Origin: Psychrobacillus sp. FSL K6-2836
GTDB lineage: Bacteria; Bacillota; Bacilli; Bacillales_A; Planococcaceae
NCBI RefSeq assembly: GCF_038003085.1
Contig: NZ_JBBOOM010000001.1
Location: 124,001-188,000, forward strand
DNA: 64,000 nucleotides
Direction: 5' to 3'
The position numbers and the translations under genes were made by a program. Shown here piece after piece: positions 1-10,261 of the stretch (its first letter is position 1; every line of letters starts with the position of its first letter). The notes below the pieces were generated by a model. That model was not told the DNA's origin and did not search any database. It was given only the letters and a program-made list of their open reading frames with translations.

Positions 1-573
1 TTCTGTCCCTTTATTTCCACGAATAAGTAATACGGCTTCAGACGCGCTATATCCTTTAATATCCTTACCATCTACTGCTATGATTTTGTCATTTGGCATT
101 AATCCAGCTTTTTCAGCAGGTGAGTTTTTAATAGGAGACACGATGTTAATAACACCATCTCTTTCTTGAATCTCTGCACCTATACCTTGAAAACTAGAAG
201 ATATATTCTCATTGAATTGGGAAGCCTCATCTTGGTTCATATAATCGGAATAAGGATCCTCTAACGCATCGATCATTCCGTTAATAGCGCCATTAATCAC
301 TGCTTCTTCATCAACTTCTTTATAGTATTCTTCCTCTAATTTATCATATGCCAAATACAATTTAGAGAACTCAGAGCGCTCACTCTGATTAACTGGATTT
401 ACATTTACAACCTTCTCGTCACCCCATGTTAAAGCAATCATGGTAACAGCTGCAGTCGCTACAACTAGGGCAAAAATACTTAATAGGAAAACAAATGGTT
501 TCATTTTTATATATTTTGATGCTGGTTTTATTTCCGTTATCTCTTCTTCATTATTTTGTTTTTGTTCATCCAA
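1..573 (-). CDS. S41 C-terminal processing peptidase (CtpA/CtpB type), 5' part only
   Basis: This is the N-terminal 191 codons of a carboxy-terminal processing serine protease; the catalytic domain lies beyond the window edge. The visible part has an acidic cytoplasmic tail, one membrane anchor (about residues 24-44), a linker, then a PDZ domain opening with FQGIGAEI and continuing through SPAEKAGL, which in this family binds substrate C-termini. The start is a TTG: an in-frame TGA lies two codons upstream, and GGGTG stands seven bases before the TTG. Family members act outside the membrane in envelope or spore proteolysis. The boundary is firm; the exact paralogue is not. Confidence 0.85.
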   Translation of the reverse strand, partial: MDEQKQNNEEEITEIKPASKYIKMKPFVFLLSIFALVVATAAVTMIALTWGDEKVVNVNPVNQSERSEFSKLYLAYDKLEEEYYKEVDEEAVINGAINGMIDALEDPYSDYMNQDEASQFNENISSSFQGIGAEIQERDGVINIVSPIKNSPAEKAGLMPNDKIIAVDGKDIKGYSASEAVLLIRGNKGTE

Positions 574-652
574 ATTCCTTCACCCTTTTCAGAAAAAACT
601 TCCCTTAATACTATATGTAGTATTAAATACTTTAAGTCATCGTTTCATTTTA

Positions 653-683
653 AAAATAGACTGTCATATATATGACAGTCTAT
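653..683 (-). terminator. Intrinsic terminator of deoD
   Basis: A perfect hairpin (arms AGACTGTCATA and its complement) is followed on the minus strand by a T run. It lies about 40 bases past the deoD stop. Confidence 0.75.
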
Positions 684-720
684 TTATGATTGTTATCTAA
701 TTCAAAGCCAAAAATATAAT

Positions 721-1425
721 TTAGTCTTGAATTGCCGCTTCTAAAGCAACAACAATCATATCATTGAACGTAGTTTGACGTTCCTCAGAAGAAGTTGCTT
801 CTCCTGTGATAATATGATCACTAACTGTTAAAATAGACAATGCTTGACGACCGAATTTAGCAGCAAGCGTATATAAAGCTGCGGATTCCATTTCTACAGC
901 AAGAACGCCATAGTCAGCCCACTTCTCATTTTGAGCGTTTTCATTGTAGAATAAATCAGCTGTGAATACATTTCCTACTCTTAAGTTTAGACCAGCTTCT
1001 TTACCCGCGTTATATGCTTTGTATAATAGATCAAAGTCAGCAGTTGGAGCATAACTGATATCATCTAATAACACTTTATTTAATGTAGAGTCTGTTGATG
1101 CACTTTGAGCAAGAATTACGTCACGAACTTTTACATCTTTTTGGATTGCTCCACATGTTCCAACTCGGATTAACTTTTGTACATCATAGTCATTCATTAA
1201 TTCATGAACATAAATAGATATAGAAGGAACACCCATTCCAGTACCTTGTACAGAAATCCTTTTTCCTTTATATGTTCCAGTATATCCGAACATATTACGA
1301 ACCTCATTATATTGAACAGCATCCTCTAAGAATGTTTCGGCAATATACTTTGCACGCAATGGATCTCCTGGAAGTAAGATTGTGTCTGCAATTTCACCTT
1401 TTTTTGCGCTAATATGAATACTCAT
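721..1425 (-). CDS. deoD: Purine-nucleoside phosphorylase DeoD
   Basis: This 234-residue cytoplasmic enzyme cleaves purine (deoxy)nucleosides with phosphate, giving the free base and (deoxy)ribose 1-phosphate for salvage. The hexameric PNP/UDP family shows in the start [14 protein letters not shown], the phosphate-loop region [10 protein letters not shown] (about residues 18-27), the GTGMGVPS motif, RVGTCGA, and the base/ribose-binding VEMESAAL. The SDHI segment holds the Asp expected in DeoD-type rather than human-type PNPs. Length is full. It is followed by its own terminator; the YozE gene lies 71 bp upstream on the same strand and may be co-transcribed. Confidence 0.95.
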   Translation of the reverse strand: MSIHISAKKGEIADTILLPGDPLRAKYIAETFLEDAVQYNEVRNMFGYTGTYKGKRISVQGTGMGVPSISIYVHELMNDYDVQKLIRVGTCGAIQKDVKVRDVILAQSASTDSTLNKVLLDDISYAPTADFDLLYKAYNAGKEAGLNLRVGNVFTADLFYNENAQNEKWADYGVLAVEMESAALYTLAAKFGRQALSILTVSDHIITGEATSSEERQTTFNDMIVVALEAAIQD

Positions 1426-1496
1426 TTAAATAACCTCATTTCTAATACGTTTCGGCTTAATGATACCGTTTTTTTCCTTCAATTGCAATGAACTTG

Positions 1497-1718
1497 CTAC
1501 TTTGAATCTTCTATATAATACTCCCATATTTCATCAAATACAGCTGCTGGCATATTCGGGTCTGCAAGCTCTTCAATATATAACGAAATTTTATCAAAAG
1601 AAGTTTCTGCTTTTGGAAAATCGTGATGGTTAAACATGCTGTTGGCAAATTTTGACTTTTTGTCTTCCTTTTGACCCCCACGAAATTTTAAAGTAAACAA
1701 ATAAAACGATTGTCGCAT
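1497..1718 (-). CDS. YozE family (SAM-like fold) protein
   Basis: This 73-residue cytoplasmic protein matches the Bacillus YozE/DUF1250 family: an N-terminal SFY..LLK-like segment, then FA......HDFPK and a C-terminal segment with FDEIWEYY. The family has a sterile-alpha-motif-like fold and no established role. A strong ribosome site (AAAGGAGG) precedes the ATG. Same strand as deoD. Confidence 0.85.
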   Translation of the reverse strand: MRQSFYLFTLKFRGGQKEDKKSKFANSMFNHHDFPKAETSFDKISLYIEELADPNMPAAVFDEIWEYYIEDSK

Positions 1719-1838
1719 AAAAATAATCCTCCTTTAGTCGTGAAGACTCATGAAAATGAAATAAATGTAGATAATTCAAACCAAAACAAGTAAACTTAAA
1801 AATGTTAATAGTTTGACATTTCGAAAGGATTGATATAG

Positions 1839-3704
1839 TTGATAAATAACATTTCAAAGAAACTAAAATCAATGAAATTCCCCAAAATAAAAGCAGATAG
1901 AAAGAAAGATGGGAAACCGAAAAGAAGCAAAGCTATTTCCCTATTCAAAAAATCTAGGAAGGAGGATAAAAGGATAAACCCAAACCATACAATCAAAGCC
2001 AATTTTCTTCATTCCATACGCGGTCGTGTTCTTATAATCTTCACAGTTCTTATAATAGTTTTAATATCGATGCTTGTCCTAACATCTACAAAAATGTTTT
2101 CCGCTCAACAAGCATTAGAGAAATTTACAAATGTCGACATTAAAGAGCAGATGATGGTAAACCAAATCGCAACGGAGATTGCACAACTTGCGAATGCAGA
2201 GCAAAGTTATATAATAACCGGTAAAAACAATTATATGGCAAGCTATAGAAAATATAAAGATTCAACTATTACAAATATTAAAGAACTGTATAAAACGTAC
2301 GAAAATCGCCCGGATGAATTACAAAAAATTCAGTCTATCGACCAGTTTTTTACAACTTATTTACAATACTCTGAACGTGTTATTGACATTCGCAATGAGA
2401 ACGGTATAGAATCTGCTCAAAAGTTAGTCAATACTGGAAACGGTAAAACCGCAATGGATTATGTGAATGTACATATCGCAGCTATAAACGAACTTCTTGA
2501 AAAGAATAATGCAAATCAGATTGCACTATTAAAAAAAGAAAATAATACTTCGCTAATTATTTTTATTGCGCTAACCGTTTTCTCTGTAGTACTTACCCTA
2601 TCCTTTGGTATTTTCTTGTTCTATTCTATTAAACGAAATACCTATGCTATTAATCGCTCTATTTTGGATATTGCACAAGCTGGCGGAGATTTAACGAGAC
2701 GAGTAAAAGTTAGATCAAAAGATGAATTTTCAGAGATAGCAACTAGTACAAATGTATTGATAGCATCAATAGCCGACTTAGTAAGAAGAGTTAGAGAACT
2801 TACAGTAAATGTTTCAGCAAGTGGACAAGAATTGATGGCCTCATCAGATGAGACTGCTTTAACAATTCAATCTATCGCTGATTCAACCAATGAAATCGCT
2901 GCTGGCAGTGATCAAACATTAAGAAGCATGACAGAAGCGATTCAAAAAATGAATTCCTTAGAAGAAGCAACAAGATATTTGAACAATGATGCACAGTCAG
3001 TAAAAGAAGCAACTGATCAAATGATTCAAGCTGCTCATAAAGGAGGAGAATCCGTACAACATTCGTCTAATGTCATGATGAGTATCGAAGAAACAATGGC
3101 AAATACGACGCAAACTGTAGAATCACTTGGTACAAAATCAAATGAAATCACCTCTATTATCAAAACAATTACAGCTATCGCAGAGCAAACGAATTTGCTA
3201 GCATTAAATGCTGCAATCGAGGCTGCTCGCGCTGGTGAACATGGTAGAGGGTTTGCTGTAGTTGCAGATGAGGTAAGAAAGCTGGCAGAACAATCCCAAA
3301 GAGCTGCAAAAGAGGTTACAGGAATTGTTACTTCTATACAATCTGAAGTTACGTCGATTGTTAAACAAAATCATGAGGGGGTTGAAAGTGTGATTCGGGG
3401 GGTTGAAGTAGCAAATGAAACGAATGCTTCTCTTGACCAAATCATGAATCAAACAAATGAAACGATTTCTATTATTGATAAAATGGTGAAACAAATCGAA
3501 GAAACACTTAACTTTAGTCAAGAAGTTGCTGCATCGTTTATAGAAGTAACTCAAATTGCAGAAAATACAGCATCTAATACAGAAACTTCCGCTGCTGCTG
3601 CTGAACAAGGATCTGCAGCCATGGAAGAAATTAATGCATCTGCTGTAGAATTATCCCACCAAGCGGATGAACTAAGTAAAGTTGTAAATGAATTTAAACT
3701 ATAA
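1839..3704 (+). CDS. Methyl-accepting chemotaxis protein
   Basis: A 621-residue transmembrane chemoreceptor that passes an extracellular signal to the CheA/CheW array. In order: an unusually long, very basic cytoplasmic N-terminus (about residues 1-58, rich in K and R), TM1 (about 64-84), an extracellular helical sensor of about 150 residues (CHASE3/four-helix-bundle-like), TM2 (about 238-262), a HAMP linker, and the methylation/signalling coiled coil. The invariant hairpin tip spans about 448-484 ([19 protein letters not shown]). No CheR-tethering pentapeptide is seen at the C-terminus. The start is TTG with AAAGGA nine bases upstream. The ligand cannot be told. Confidence 0.93.
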   Translation: MINNISKKLKSMKFPKIKADRKKDGKPKRSKAISLFKKSRKEDKRINPNHTIKANFLHSIRGRVLIIFTVLIIVLISMLVLTSTKMFSAQQALEKFTNVDIKEQMMVNQIATEIAQLANAEQSYIITGKNNYMASYRKYKDSTITNIKELYKTYENRPDELQKIQSIDQFFTTYLQYSERVIDIRNENGIESAQKLVNTGNGKTAMDYVNVHIAAINELLEKNNANQIALLKKENNTSLIIFIALTVFSVVLTLSFGIFLFYSIKRNTYAINRSILDIAQAGGDLTRRVKVRSKDEFSEIATSTNVLIASIADLVRRVRELTVNVSASGQELMASSDETALTIQSIADSTNEIAAGSDQTLRSMTEAIQKMNSLEEATRYLNNDAQSVKEATDQMIQAAHKGGESVQHSSNVMMSIEETMANTTQTVESLGTKSNEITSIIKTITAIAEQTNLLALNAAIEAARAGEHGRGFAVVADEVRKLAEQSQRAAKEVTGIVTSIQSEVTSIVKQNHEGVESVIRGVEVANETNASLDQIMNQTNETISIIDKMVKQIEETLNFSQEVAASFIEVTQIAENTASNTETSAAAAEQGSAAMEEINASAVELSHQADELSKVVNEFKL

Positions 3705-3756
3705 TATCCTATTATCATAAGAAAAACGAGCAAAAAGACATGACCGGTCCTTTATT

Positions 3757-4262
3757 GTCAAAACCTGTTACTATCGTTTTCAAAGGGCTTTGGACAGACG
3801 TTTTGCTATATGATTACCGAGTGAATTTTTAGGGATGTTGGTTGGTTGTGACGGACGTCACAACCAACCAACATCCCTATTTTTCGGTAATCTTATGTCT
3901 ATCCGTTGCCCTCTTACAACTCTTAGAAACAGGTAAGTGCGGTTTTGGATAACTAGAGAAAAAACCTTTCCTATTCATAGAAGAAGCTCTCGAAGATGCA
4001 ATTTCGTTCGCTATTTCGCTTCTTTATATAGTGAACACTTACTATTTCACTGTATTTCCACTTGTATAAAAGAAAATCTACTTTCTTCATCCTTCATTAC
4101 AGAATAGTATCCTTGATGAATTAAATGATACTACTGATTTCCGTTTCAGGTGGACGCGTTCCGCGGGGTGAGCGATGAGCTATCACCGTCGCTGCGCGTC
4201 GTTGTGATATCCCATCTGTCTCACTCATCCCGCCGGAGTCGCCACCTTTCACTCCAATCAAT
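3757..4262. repeat. Interspersed repeat family A, copy 1
   Basis: Fills most of the gap between the convergent receptor and msrB genes. It opens with a block shared with 32106-32460 and 42071-42863 (including AAAACCTGTT and CTTTGGACAGACGTT), then a long hairpin, then a shared ATGCAATTTCG segment. It ends in a GC-rich core (GGTGGACGCGTTCCGCGGGG ... GGAGTCGCCACC ... CTCCAATCAA) of the kind common in Bacillaceae genomes. No ORF with a ribosome site is seen inside. Boundaries are approximate, judged by eye. Confidence 0.7.
3831..3878 (+). terminator. 23-bp perfect inverted repeat, probable terminator
   Basis: Two perfect 23-base arms are separated by only two bases, with a GTGACG/CGTCAC centre and a following TATTTTT. 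It lies 126 bp past the receptor stop, inside repeat copy A1, and could end transcription of that gene. The long stem is unusual for a simple terminator. Confidence 0.6.
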
Positions 4263-4405
4263 AAAGGGTGTAGTACTCAACAATAAGATTTTGCATAGCC
4301 TATCGCTAAGATGATTATAGTGGTCAAAGTTAATATAGCGATAAAACCGTCTGTTGAATTTAAAGCACTATGAACACTTGATCCGCAGTACAATAACTTA
4401 TCCTT

Positions 4406-4440
4406 TAAAAAAAGGAAGTGGATTATCCACTTCCTTTTTA
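4406..4440. terminator. Bidirectional terminator after msrB
   Basis: AAAAAAAGGAAGTGG-atta-CCACTTCCTTTTT is flanked by A and T runs, so it can work on both strands. It sits 13 bp from the msrB stop and ends the minus-strand ypmR-ypmS-msrA-msrB unit. Confidence 0.85.
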
Positions 4441-4452
4441 ATCATTCATCTA

Positions 4453-4863
4453 TTAAAACAATTTGCTATACGCTTCATAGCCTTCTTCTTCTAATTTATC
4501 TTTCGGTACAAAACGCAGTGCCGCAGAATTGATACAGTAGCGTAGACCTGTTTCTTCCTTAGGACCATCTGGGAATACATGACCAAGATGTGAGTCTGCT
4601 GTTTTACTTCGAACTTCTACTCGTCTCATGCCATGACTATCATCAAATTTCTCTAAAACCTCATGTTCTTCAATTGGACGCGTAAAGCTTGGCCAACCAC
4701 AGCCAGCATCATATTTATCCTTTGAATGAAACAAAGGTTTGCCAGATACTACATCTACATATATTCCTTCATCAAAATGCTTATCATATTCACCTTGAAA
4801 TGGTGGTTCTGTGCCATTTTGTTGCGTAACATAATATTGCATTTCTGTTAAATTCTCTTTCAT
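4453..4863 (-). CDS. msrB: Peptide-methionine (R)-S-oxide reductase MsrB
   Basis: This 136-residue cytoplasmic enzyme reduces the R-epimer of methionine sulfoxide in oxidised proteins. Signature blocks are GTEPPF, CGWPSF (about 55-60), ADSHLGHVF (about 90-97), and [11 protein letters not shown] with the catalytic Cys at 110; Cys55 is the other cysteine and a possible resolving residue. The zinc CxxC pairs of some MsrBs are absent, as in the B. subtilis protein. Its ATG abuts the msrA stop codon (TAAATG), and its ribosome site GGAGGGG lies inside msrA, so the two are translationally coupled. Confidence 0.95.
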   Translation of the reverse strand: MKENLTEMQYYVTQQNGTEPPFQGEYDKHFDEGIYVDVVSGKPLFHSKDKYDAGCGWPSFTRPIEEHEVLEKFDDSHGMRRVEVRSKTADSHLGHVFPDGPKEETGLRYCINSAALRFVPKDKLEEEGYEAYSKLF

Positions 4864-5385
4864 TTATAGCCCCTCCTTCATTCTTTCAACAAATGCAGCT
4901 CTGCCGGATCCAGTAAAGTATCGATTATAGTGGCCAGGATTTTTCTTATAATAATCTTGATGATAATCCTCTGCTGGGTAAAACTCAGCTGCAGGTAGTA
5001 TTTTCACCGCAATTTTCACATTAAATTTCCCAGAAGCATCTAAAGCATCCTTAGACGCTATCGCTTTTTCTTTTTGCTCTTCGGTATGATAAAAAATGGC
5101 AGTTTGATACGAGGAGCCTCTATCAAAAAATTGACCATTATCATCAGTTGGATCCACATTCAGCCAAAAAATTTCTAATAAACGATCATATGAAAATACA
5201 GCTGGATCAAAAGTGATTTGTACTGCTTCGTAATGTCCAGTTGCATTGGAGCAAACCTGCTCGTATGTTGGATTAGGTACATGTCCACCCGTATATCCAG
5301 AAACCACTTTTTCAATTCCATCGTACGAATCAAAAGGCTTTACCATACACCAAAAACAGCCGCCTGCAAAAGTTGCTTTTTCCAT
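4864..5385 (-). CDS. msrA: Peptide-methionine (S)-S-oxide reductase MsrA
   Basis: This 173-residue enzyme reduces the S-epimer of methionine sulfoxide and complements MsrB. The active-site motif GCFWC lies at residues 9-13, with the nucleophile Cys10. Other family blocks are [22 protein letters not shown], and [17 protein letters not shown]. Length is typical of a stand-alone MsrA. It is followed directly by msrB and preceded by ypmS with an 11-bp gap, the same order as in B. subtilis. Confidence 0.96.
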   Translation of the reverse strand: MEKATFAGGCFWCMVKPFDSYDGIEKVVSGYTGGHVPNPTYEQVCSNATGHYEAVQITFDPAVFSYDRLLEIFWLNVDPTDDNGQFFDRGSSYQTAIFYHTEEQKEKAIASKDALDASGKFNVKIAVKILPAAEFYPAEDYHQDYYKKNPGHYNRYFTGSGRAAFVERMKEGL

Positions 5386-5396
5386 TGTTTCGCCCC

Positions 5397-5969
5397 CTAT
5401 TCTGTTGGTATTACAATTTCAAGCGTAATGATATCCTCTGCTAAATTCAACTCTTTTGCTCGTACATGAACACCTGATGCCATCGGAATATCGGATAGCT
5501 GGATGAGAACTTCCTCTTCCGCAGGATTCACAACCATCCAGTTAGGAAGCTCCACTGAATCCCTCAATAGCTTTAAAATCATTTCAGGCTCCATTTTTTG
5601 TGGTCCAATTTCAACAGATGATTGCTCTAATCGAATATTACCGTTCTTTTCTACATGTGGTTCAAAAAACATTTTTACGGGTAAATTAATAGAAAAAACA
5701 GTAAACTCTGACGATAAAACAATTTGATCATCAACTGTAAGTTGAAGTGGAAGAGGCTTTCCACCTATCTCTTTTTTTATATACGAATTTGCAATAGCTT
5801 GAAAATCCTCCTTAGTTGCATTTACAGTTAACACATTCCCTTCTGGAGGTGTGCTCGCTTCCTCAATCCATACAGATTCTACAGGAGTTGTTATCCAATA
5901 AACGAAGGTTCCAATACTGCCGATAATAATTAGTACTAATAAAAAAAATGCAATTTTCCACTTATTCAT
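5397..5969 (-). CDS. ypmS: YpmS family (DUF2140) membrane-anchored protein
   Basis: A 190-residue protein with one N-terminal membrane segment (about 5-26) and an outer domain matching B. subtilis YpmS: the [11 protein letters not shown] strand region, [15 protein letters not shown], and the ending [20 protein letters not shown]. Function is unestablished. It lies between the ypmR-type lipoprotein gene (13 bp) and msrA (11 bp) in a four-gene unit, so co-expression with methionine sulfoxide repair is expected. Confidence 0.85.
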   Translation of the reverse strand: MNKWKIAFFLLVLIIIGSIGTFVYWITTPVESVWIEEASTPPEGNVLTVNATKEDFQAIANSYIKKEIGGKPLPLQLTVDDQIVLSSEFTVFSINLPVKMFFEPHVEKNGNIRLEQSSVEIGPQKMEPEMILKLLRDSVELPNWMVVNPAEEEVLIQLSDIPMASGVHVRAKELNLAEDIITLEIVIPTE

Positions 5970-5981
5970 TCCTTCAACTCC

Positions 5982-6788
5982 TTAAAACAACAATTCCCTA
6001 CTATCGGCATCTATTAAACCACATTCCTGCATTGTACTAACTATTTCTTCAATGACAAGTTGATATCCTTTACTGTTTGGATGGAAGAAGTCCGTATGAT
6101 ACACCAAATTAGCATTTGTCACAAAAAGATGATCTATTGGTACATAACAAGCATTGCTATCACTATCAGCCATTTCCTGAATGACCTCATTCCAATCATT
6201 TAAAATTAGATCAAACTCACTTTTTTCATCTGTAACAATCGTAATAGGATTATATAAACCCATTATAATAATCGGAGCAGTACTATTAATCTCCCGAATT
6301 TCATGAAGAATTTGATCATAATTCCTTTCAAACTTTTCTAATTCCTTTTCAAATGCCTCTACTTTTAGATTAAACAAATCTTTCTTAATGACCTTCATAA
6401 TGTCATTTCCACCAATGGTTAAAGTAATTATATTGGCTTTTCGGATTTGGTGGTCAATTTCTCCATTCTTTAACATTTTTAAAAGTTGATCGCTTCTACG
6501 ACCTCTTTTTGCAGTATTGGTTAATGGAACGTCTTCTATTCCATTATATTGTAAAAAATGTTGTTGCAGACGTCCTAAATAACCTTCTCTCCCTAACTCA
6601 TCTCCTACTCCTTGTGTCAAAGAATCACCAAGGCCAACTACTTCTATCGTTCTCGGAAAAAATTGAAAGGGTATAACATAATCTTCAAAAAGAACCTCTT
6701 GTTTTTCTGAAAAACTGACTTCTACCAGGTCATTGGAATTACACCCTATTAGAAAAATAACACAAATAATCATTATAAAATATTTCAT
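5982..6788 (-). CDS. ypmR: SGNH/GDSL-type esterase lipoprotein (YpmR-like)
   Basis: A 268-residue exported lipoprotein with lipobox LIGC at residues 13-16. The SGNH hydrolase blocks are all present: GDSLTQG (nucleophile Ser), a Gly in block II, GGND (block III), and DFFHPNSKGY near the C-terminus giving the Asp-His pair. The substrate is unknown; family members deacylate lipids, esters or wall polymers. First gene of the minus-strand unit with ypmS, msrA and msrB. Ribosome site AAAGGGG is six bases before ATG. Confidence 0.87.
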   Translation of the reverse strand: MKYFIMIICVIFLIGCNSNDLVEVSFSEKQEVLFEDYVIPFQFFPRTIEVVGLGDSLTQGVGDELGREGYLGRLQQHFLQYNGIEDVPLTNTAKRGRRSDQLLKMLKNGEIDHQIRKANIITLTIGGNDIMKVIKKDLFNLKVEAFEKELEKFERNYDQILHEIREINSTAPIIIMGLYNPITIVTDEKSEFDLILNDWNEVIQEMADSDSNACYVPIDHLFVTNANLVYHTDFFHPNSKGYQLVIEEIVSTMQECGLIDADSRELLF

Positions 6789-6932
6789 TAGAAACCCCTT
6801 TTTTTAAAAGTAAAACTTCAATGAGGAGGTCTTCATCCACACTGATGAAACAAGGAACTCAGGAAAAAAACCACGTCCTGCGGCAATGCATGAGAAACCA
6901 ACAACCTGATGGCCCGTAGCATTCGGGATAAA

Positions 6933-6969
6933 ACAAAAGCAGGGATAAGTATTCCTCCCTGCCTTTTGT
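6933..6969 (-). terminator. Intrinsic terminator of degV
   Basis: Arms ACAAAAGGCAGGGA and TCCCTGCTTTTGT, with a TTTT tail on the minus strand, start directly after the DegV stop codon. Confidence 0.85.
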
Positions 6970-7809
6970 CTATTCTGTCATGTACATAAATCCAATAGCA
7001 CCTGGTCCTGTATGTGTACTAATGACAGGTGATGTAAATGAAACTTTGATATCTAGGAATCCCGACTCCTTTATGAGATTCATCAAAGGAGTAGCCATAG
7101 AAAAACCATTTGCATGAGAAATACCAACCGCTTTGACAACTTTTCCTTTTGTATCTGCAATATATCGGTCAAATAAGTAATTGACAACTTGTTTGTGGCT
7201 TCTTACCTTTGCAATTGGTGTATACTCTCCACCTGCTAAACTTGCGATTGGCTTAATAGAAAGTAAAGAACCGAGCATTGCCTTTCCTTTTCCAATTCGG
7301 CCACCTTTAACGAGGTTATCCAAAGTATCTACGACGACAAACAAATCAGACTTCCTGCGAATATCTTCTAATTTTTGAATAATAGCTTCTTTTGTTTCGC
7401 CATTTGAAGCCATTTTAGCCGCTTCCTCAACTTGGAACAATAATGCAAAGGAAATAAATTTCGAATCGATTACTGTAACATCTGATTCTGACATCGCAGC
7501 AGCAGCTTGAGCTGATTTTACAGTCCCACTCATACCACCAGTCATATGTATAGAGATAACATGATCACCATCTTTACCAAGTTCGTCGTATAATTCCTTA
7601 AAGACCCCCGCTGATGGCTGTGAAGATTTTGGCAATTCCTTAGAGGTCGCCATTTTTTCTAGAAATTCTTCTGGATTAATATCCACTCCGTCAATATATG
7701 ATTCGTCATCAATTTGAATTGTCAAAGGTACGACATGTATATTGTATTGCTCAATAAGTTCTGTTGTTAAGTCAGCTGTGGAATCTGTTACAATGTGAAC
7801 GTTCGGCAT
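6970..7809 (-). CDS. DegV family fatty-acid-binding protein
   Basis: This 279-residue cytoplasmic protein shows VTDSTADL at the N-terminus, the middle IHMTGGMSGTV, KSDLFVVVDTLDNLVKGGRIG, and the ending SPVISTHTGPGAIGFMY, all hallmarks of DegV/FakB proteins. These bind a long-chain fatty acid and, in Firmicutes with FakA, present it for phosphorylation. No fakA lies in this window, so pairing is not shown. It is monocistronic between the ypmR unit and dfrA. Ribosome site AAGGAAGGG precedes the ATG. Confidence 0.92.
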   Translation of the reverse strand: MPNVHIVTDSTADLTTELIEQYNIHVVPLTIQIDDESYIDGVDINPEEFLEKMATSKELPKSSQPSAGVFKELYDELGKDGDHVISIHMTGGMSGTVKSAQAAAAMSESDVTVIDSKFISFALLFQVEEAAKMASNGETKEAIIQKLEDIRRKSDLFVVVDTLDNLVKGGRIGKGKAMLGSLLSIKPIASLAGGEYTPIAKVRSHKQVVNYLFDRYIADTKGKVVKAVGISHANGFSMATPLMNLIKESGFLDIKVSFTSPVISTHTGPGAIGFMYMTE

Positions 7810-8050
7810 GTGCTATCCCTTCCTTCCTACTTAATACTATTATAAGAAGAATACCTGCGTTCTGTAAACTATTTGCTAGTAGATCTTATCAATTCCATTT
7901 TCCTGCTTTAGATGGATGGAAATCCTCTATAAGTTTCTTGGTATCATTTCACGCAATTCTTACTCTAGTGTATGAATGGAAAAAGCTTATTTGAACGTTT
8001 GCAGAGCAGATTTATTAATATTTTTTTATTTTGATCGATAAATTATTCAC

Positions 8051-8530
8051 TTACTTTTTTTCATAAACCAAATAAACATACGAAATACCATCTGGAGTTT
8101 TCATATCTTCAGTTGTTTCTACTAGCACCCATTCATCACCGTATTGAGGGAAAAAAGTATCCCCTTCAAAAGTTTGTTGTATAAATGTTATATAAAGTCT
8201 GTCTGCTTTTGGCAAAATAGCACGGAAAATTTGTTCACCACCAATAACCATTACTTCTTCATGATGAGCTGTGGCCATTTCAATAGCTTTTGTTAAATCC
8301 GTCACTACCTCAGCACCATCTACATGATAATCGTCATTTCTTGTGACAATAATATTTTTACGTCCTGGTAACACTCTTCCAATGGATTCAAATGTTTTTC
8401 TTCCCATTACCATTGCTTTATCCATCGTGGTTTCTTTAAAATAAGCTAGGTCCCCTGGAATATGCCATGGCATTTTGTTTTCAAATCCGATTACTCTGTT
8501 AGGGTCATGTGCAACAATAAGTGATATCAT
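8051..8530 (-). CDS. dfrA: Dihydrofolate reductase
   Basis: A 159-residue enzyme reducing dihydrofolate to tetrahydrofolate with NADPH. Motifs: ISLIVAHDPNRVIGFENKMPWHIPGDL (substrate and Met20-loop region, no more than the usual N-terminus), MGRKTFESIGRVLPGRKNI (cofactor), and VIGGEQIF. Full length. It lies 21 bp downstream of thyA, the classic pairing in which thymidylate synthase makes dihydrofolate and DHFR recycles it. Ribosome site AGGAGG before ATG. Confidence 0.97.
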   Translation of the reverse strand: MISLIVAHDPNRVIGFENKMPWHIPGDLAYFKETTMDKAMVMGRKTFESIGRVLPGRKNIIVTRNDDYHVDGAEVVTDLTKAIEMATAHHEEVMVIGGEQIFRAILPKADRLYITFIQQTFEGDTFFPQYGDEWVLVETTEDMKTPDGISYVYLVYEKK

Positions 8531-8551
8531 GTACTTCCTCCTATAATATAT

Positions 8552-9496
8552 TTAAACGGCAATTGGTGCTTTAATTCGCGGGTGTGGATCATAGCCCTCT
8601 ATTTTAATGTCTTCTATTTCAAAATCAAAAATAGACTCTTTTTCATCATTTAATAGTAGTTGTGGTAAAGTTTTTGGGTCTCTTTCTAATTGCGTTGTAA
8701 CCTGTTCCATATGATTTATATATAAATGAGCGTCTCCTAAAGTATGGACAAATTCTCCGACTTCTAACTGGCACTCTTTTGCTATTAAATGAGTTAATAA
8801 TGCATAAGAGGCAATATTAAAGGGAACTCCTAGGAACACATCAGCACTACGTTGATAAAGCTGACAAGATAATTTCCCATTTGCCACATAAAATTGCATG
8901 AAGGCGTGACATGGCGGTAAAGCCATTTCATCTACCTCCGCTGGGTTCCAAGCAGTAATAATATGTCTTCTAGAGTCAGGATTTTTCTTAATCTGCTCTA
9001 TGACATTTCGTAATTGATCTATCGTTTGTCCATCCTTAGAAGGCCAGGATCTCCATTGACGACCATATACTGGACCTAAATCACCAAACTTTTCTGAAAA
9101 ATCATCATCCGTTAAGATTTTTTCACAAAAGATATCCATTTGCTGTTGCACGATTTCGTTAAATTCAGGGTCCTTTGCAGCTCGAACTCCAAAATTTGTC
9201 ATGTCTGGTCCTGTATATTCCACACTGTTCACCCATTTTTCAAATGCCCACTCATCCCAAATATGATTATTAGCTTGAATAAGTGTTTTAACATTCGTAT
9301 CACCCTTTAAAAACCAAAGAAGTTCGGTTGCAACTAAACGAAAAGCTGTCTTTTTCGTTGTGAGAAGCGGGAAACCATCAGACAGATCAAATCGCATTTG
9401 ATATCCAAAGACACTTTTCGTACCAGTTCCCGTCCGATCTCCTTTTTCAACTCCATTATTCATAATATGCCTACACAAAGTAAGGTACTGCTCCAT
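8552..9496 (-). CDS. thyA: Thymidylate synthase
   Basis: Makes dTMP from dUMP and methylene-tetrahydrofolate. The start is set at 9496 ([12 protein letters not shown]), because GAGGG lies seven bases upstream; an upstream in-frame ATG at 9526 lacks a good site. The resulting 314-residue protein is the longer Lactobacillus-type form with an insert (about residues 85-135), not the 264-residue form. Motifs: [20 protein letters not shown], the catalytic [11 protein letters not shown], and [18 protein letters not shown]. Confidence 0.97.
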   Translation of the reverse strand: MEQYLTLCRHIMNNGVEKGDRTGTGTKSVFGYQMRFDLSDGFPLLTTKKTAFRLVATELLWFLKGDTNVKTLIQANNHIWDEWAFEKWVNSVEYTGPDMTNFGVRAAKDPEFNEIVQQQMDIFCEKILTDDDFSEKFGDLGPVYGRQWRSWPSKDGQTIDQLRNVIEQIKKNPDSRRHIITAWNPAEVDEMALPPCHAFMQFYVANGKLSCQLYQRSADVFLGVPFNIASYALLTHLIAKECQLEVGEFVHTLGDAHLYINHMEQVTTQLERDPKTLPQLLLNDEKESIFDFEIEDIKIEGYDPHPRIKAPIAV

Positions 9497-9539
9497 ATCA
9501 TATCCCTCTTTTCTTTTCTCATGCAAAAAAAGCTCTCAA

Positions 9540-10109
9540 CTAGGAGAGCCATTTTGGTGGTGTGTTTTTGGACCAATATATGTCACCTAGAACATAATGT
9601 TTTGAATACTTATCTTCCGCCAAGTGATAGTGAAAATTGAAATAATACCCATCTTGCGGTTTTTTATCCGTTCTTACATGAAAACGGATCAAATCTTTTT
9701 TAGTTGTATCATTATAAATATTAAAAATCTTTTCGTGGTAATCTCCAGATGGCTGCTCGGAAATAGCTAAACGAGTTATTTTTTCATCAGTTGCTTTAGC
9801 AATTGTCATATCAATTGCTTCTTGCATCTTCGGAAAGATAATATCATCAAATTCATGTTGAATCACAGGCCCTATTCGATTACCGAACTTTATGTATGCT
9901 TGTTCCTTGGCAGCATCAGCCATGTTTTCATAAACGGAGGATTCATCTGTTATTGTTACTTGTTCATAATCATGTGCATCAGAAGAAATAGCCCTAGAAG
10001 GACTTTTGGTATCTAATAATTGCTCCCATATGAAATGGTTAGGAGATATTAGACCAAATGTTAAGAGTGCAACTGTTATGATTATTGACTTTTGGAACCA
10101 TTTTTTCAT
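9540..10109 (-). CDS. ypjP: YpjP family secreted or anchored protein
   Basis: Matches B. subtilis YpjP: an N-terminal hydrophobic segment (about 6-24), KFGNRIGPVI, KIFNIYNDTTK.DLIRFHVR, and a strongly conserved end DGYYFNFHYHLAEDKY....GDIYWSKNTPPKWLS. The ATG at 10109 is chosen (GAAGGTG six bases upstream) over the TTG at 10124. The protein has 189 residues. Function is unknown. It lies just upstream of thyA on the same strand, as in B. subtilis. Confidence 0.85.
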   Translation of the reverse strand: MKKWFQKSIIITVALLTFGLISPNHFIWEQLLDTKSPSRAISSDAHDYEQVTITDESSVYENMADAAKEQAYIKFGNRIGPVIQHEFDDIIFPKMQEAIDMTIAKATDEKITRLAISEQPSGDYHEKIFNIYNDTTKKDLIRFHVRTDKKPQDGYYFNFHYHLAEDKYSKHYVLGDIYWSKNTPPKWLS

Positions 10110-10261
10110 CCTATTCACCTTCAATATTGGACAATTTTAGTAAAACTCTTCATTCTATTAAACGTTTTGACGAACTAAAGGTTTCATCTTCTTACTATTC
10201 ATTGTACAATAAAATGTGTAAACATACCACAGAGCTTTTTGAACAAAGGAGGAAAATCACG

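Noticed and set aside
440-700. 86-aa plus-strand ORF opposite the protease gene start
   Set aside because: Shadow of the minus-strand protease gene, running into the deoD terminator; no ribosome site.
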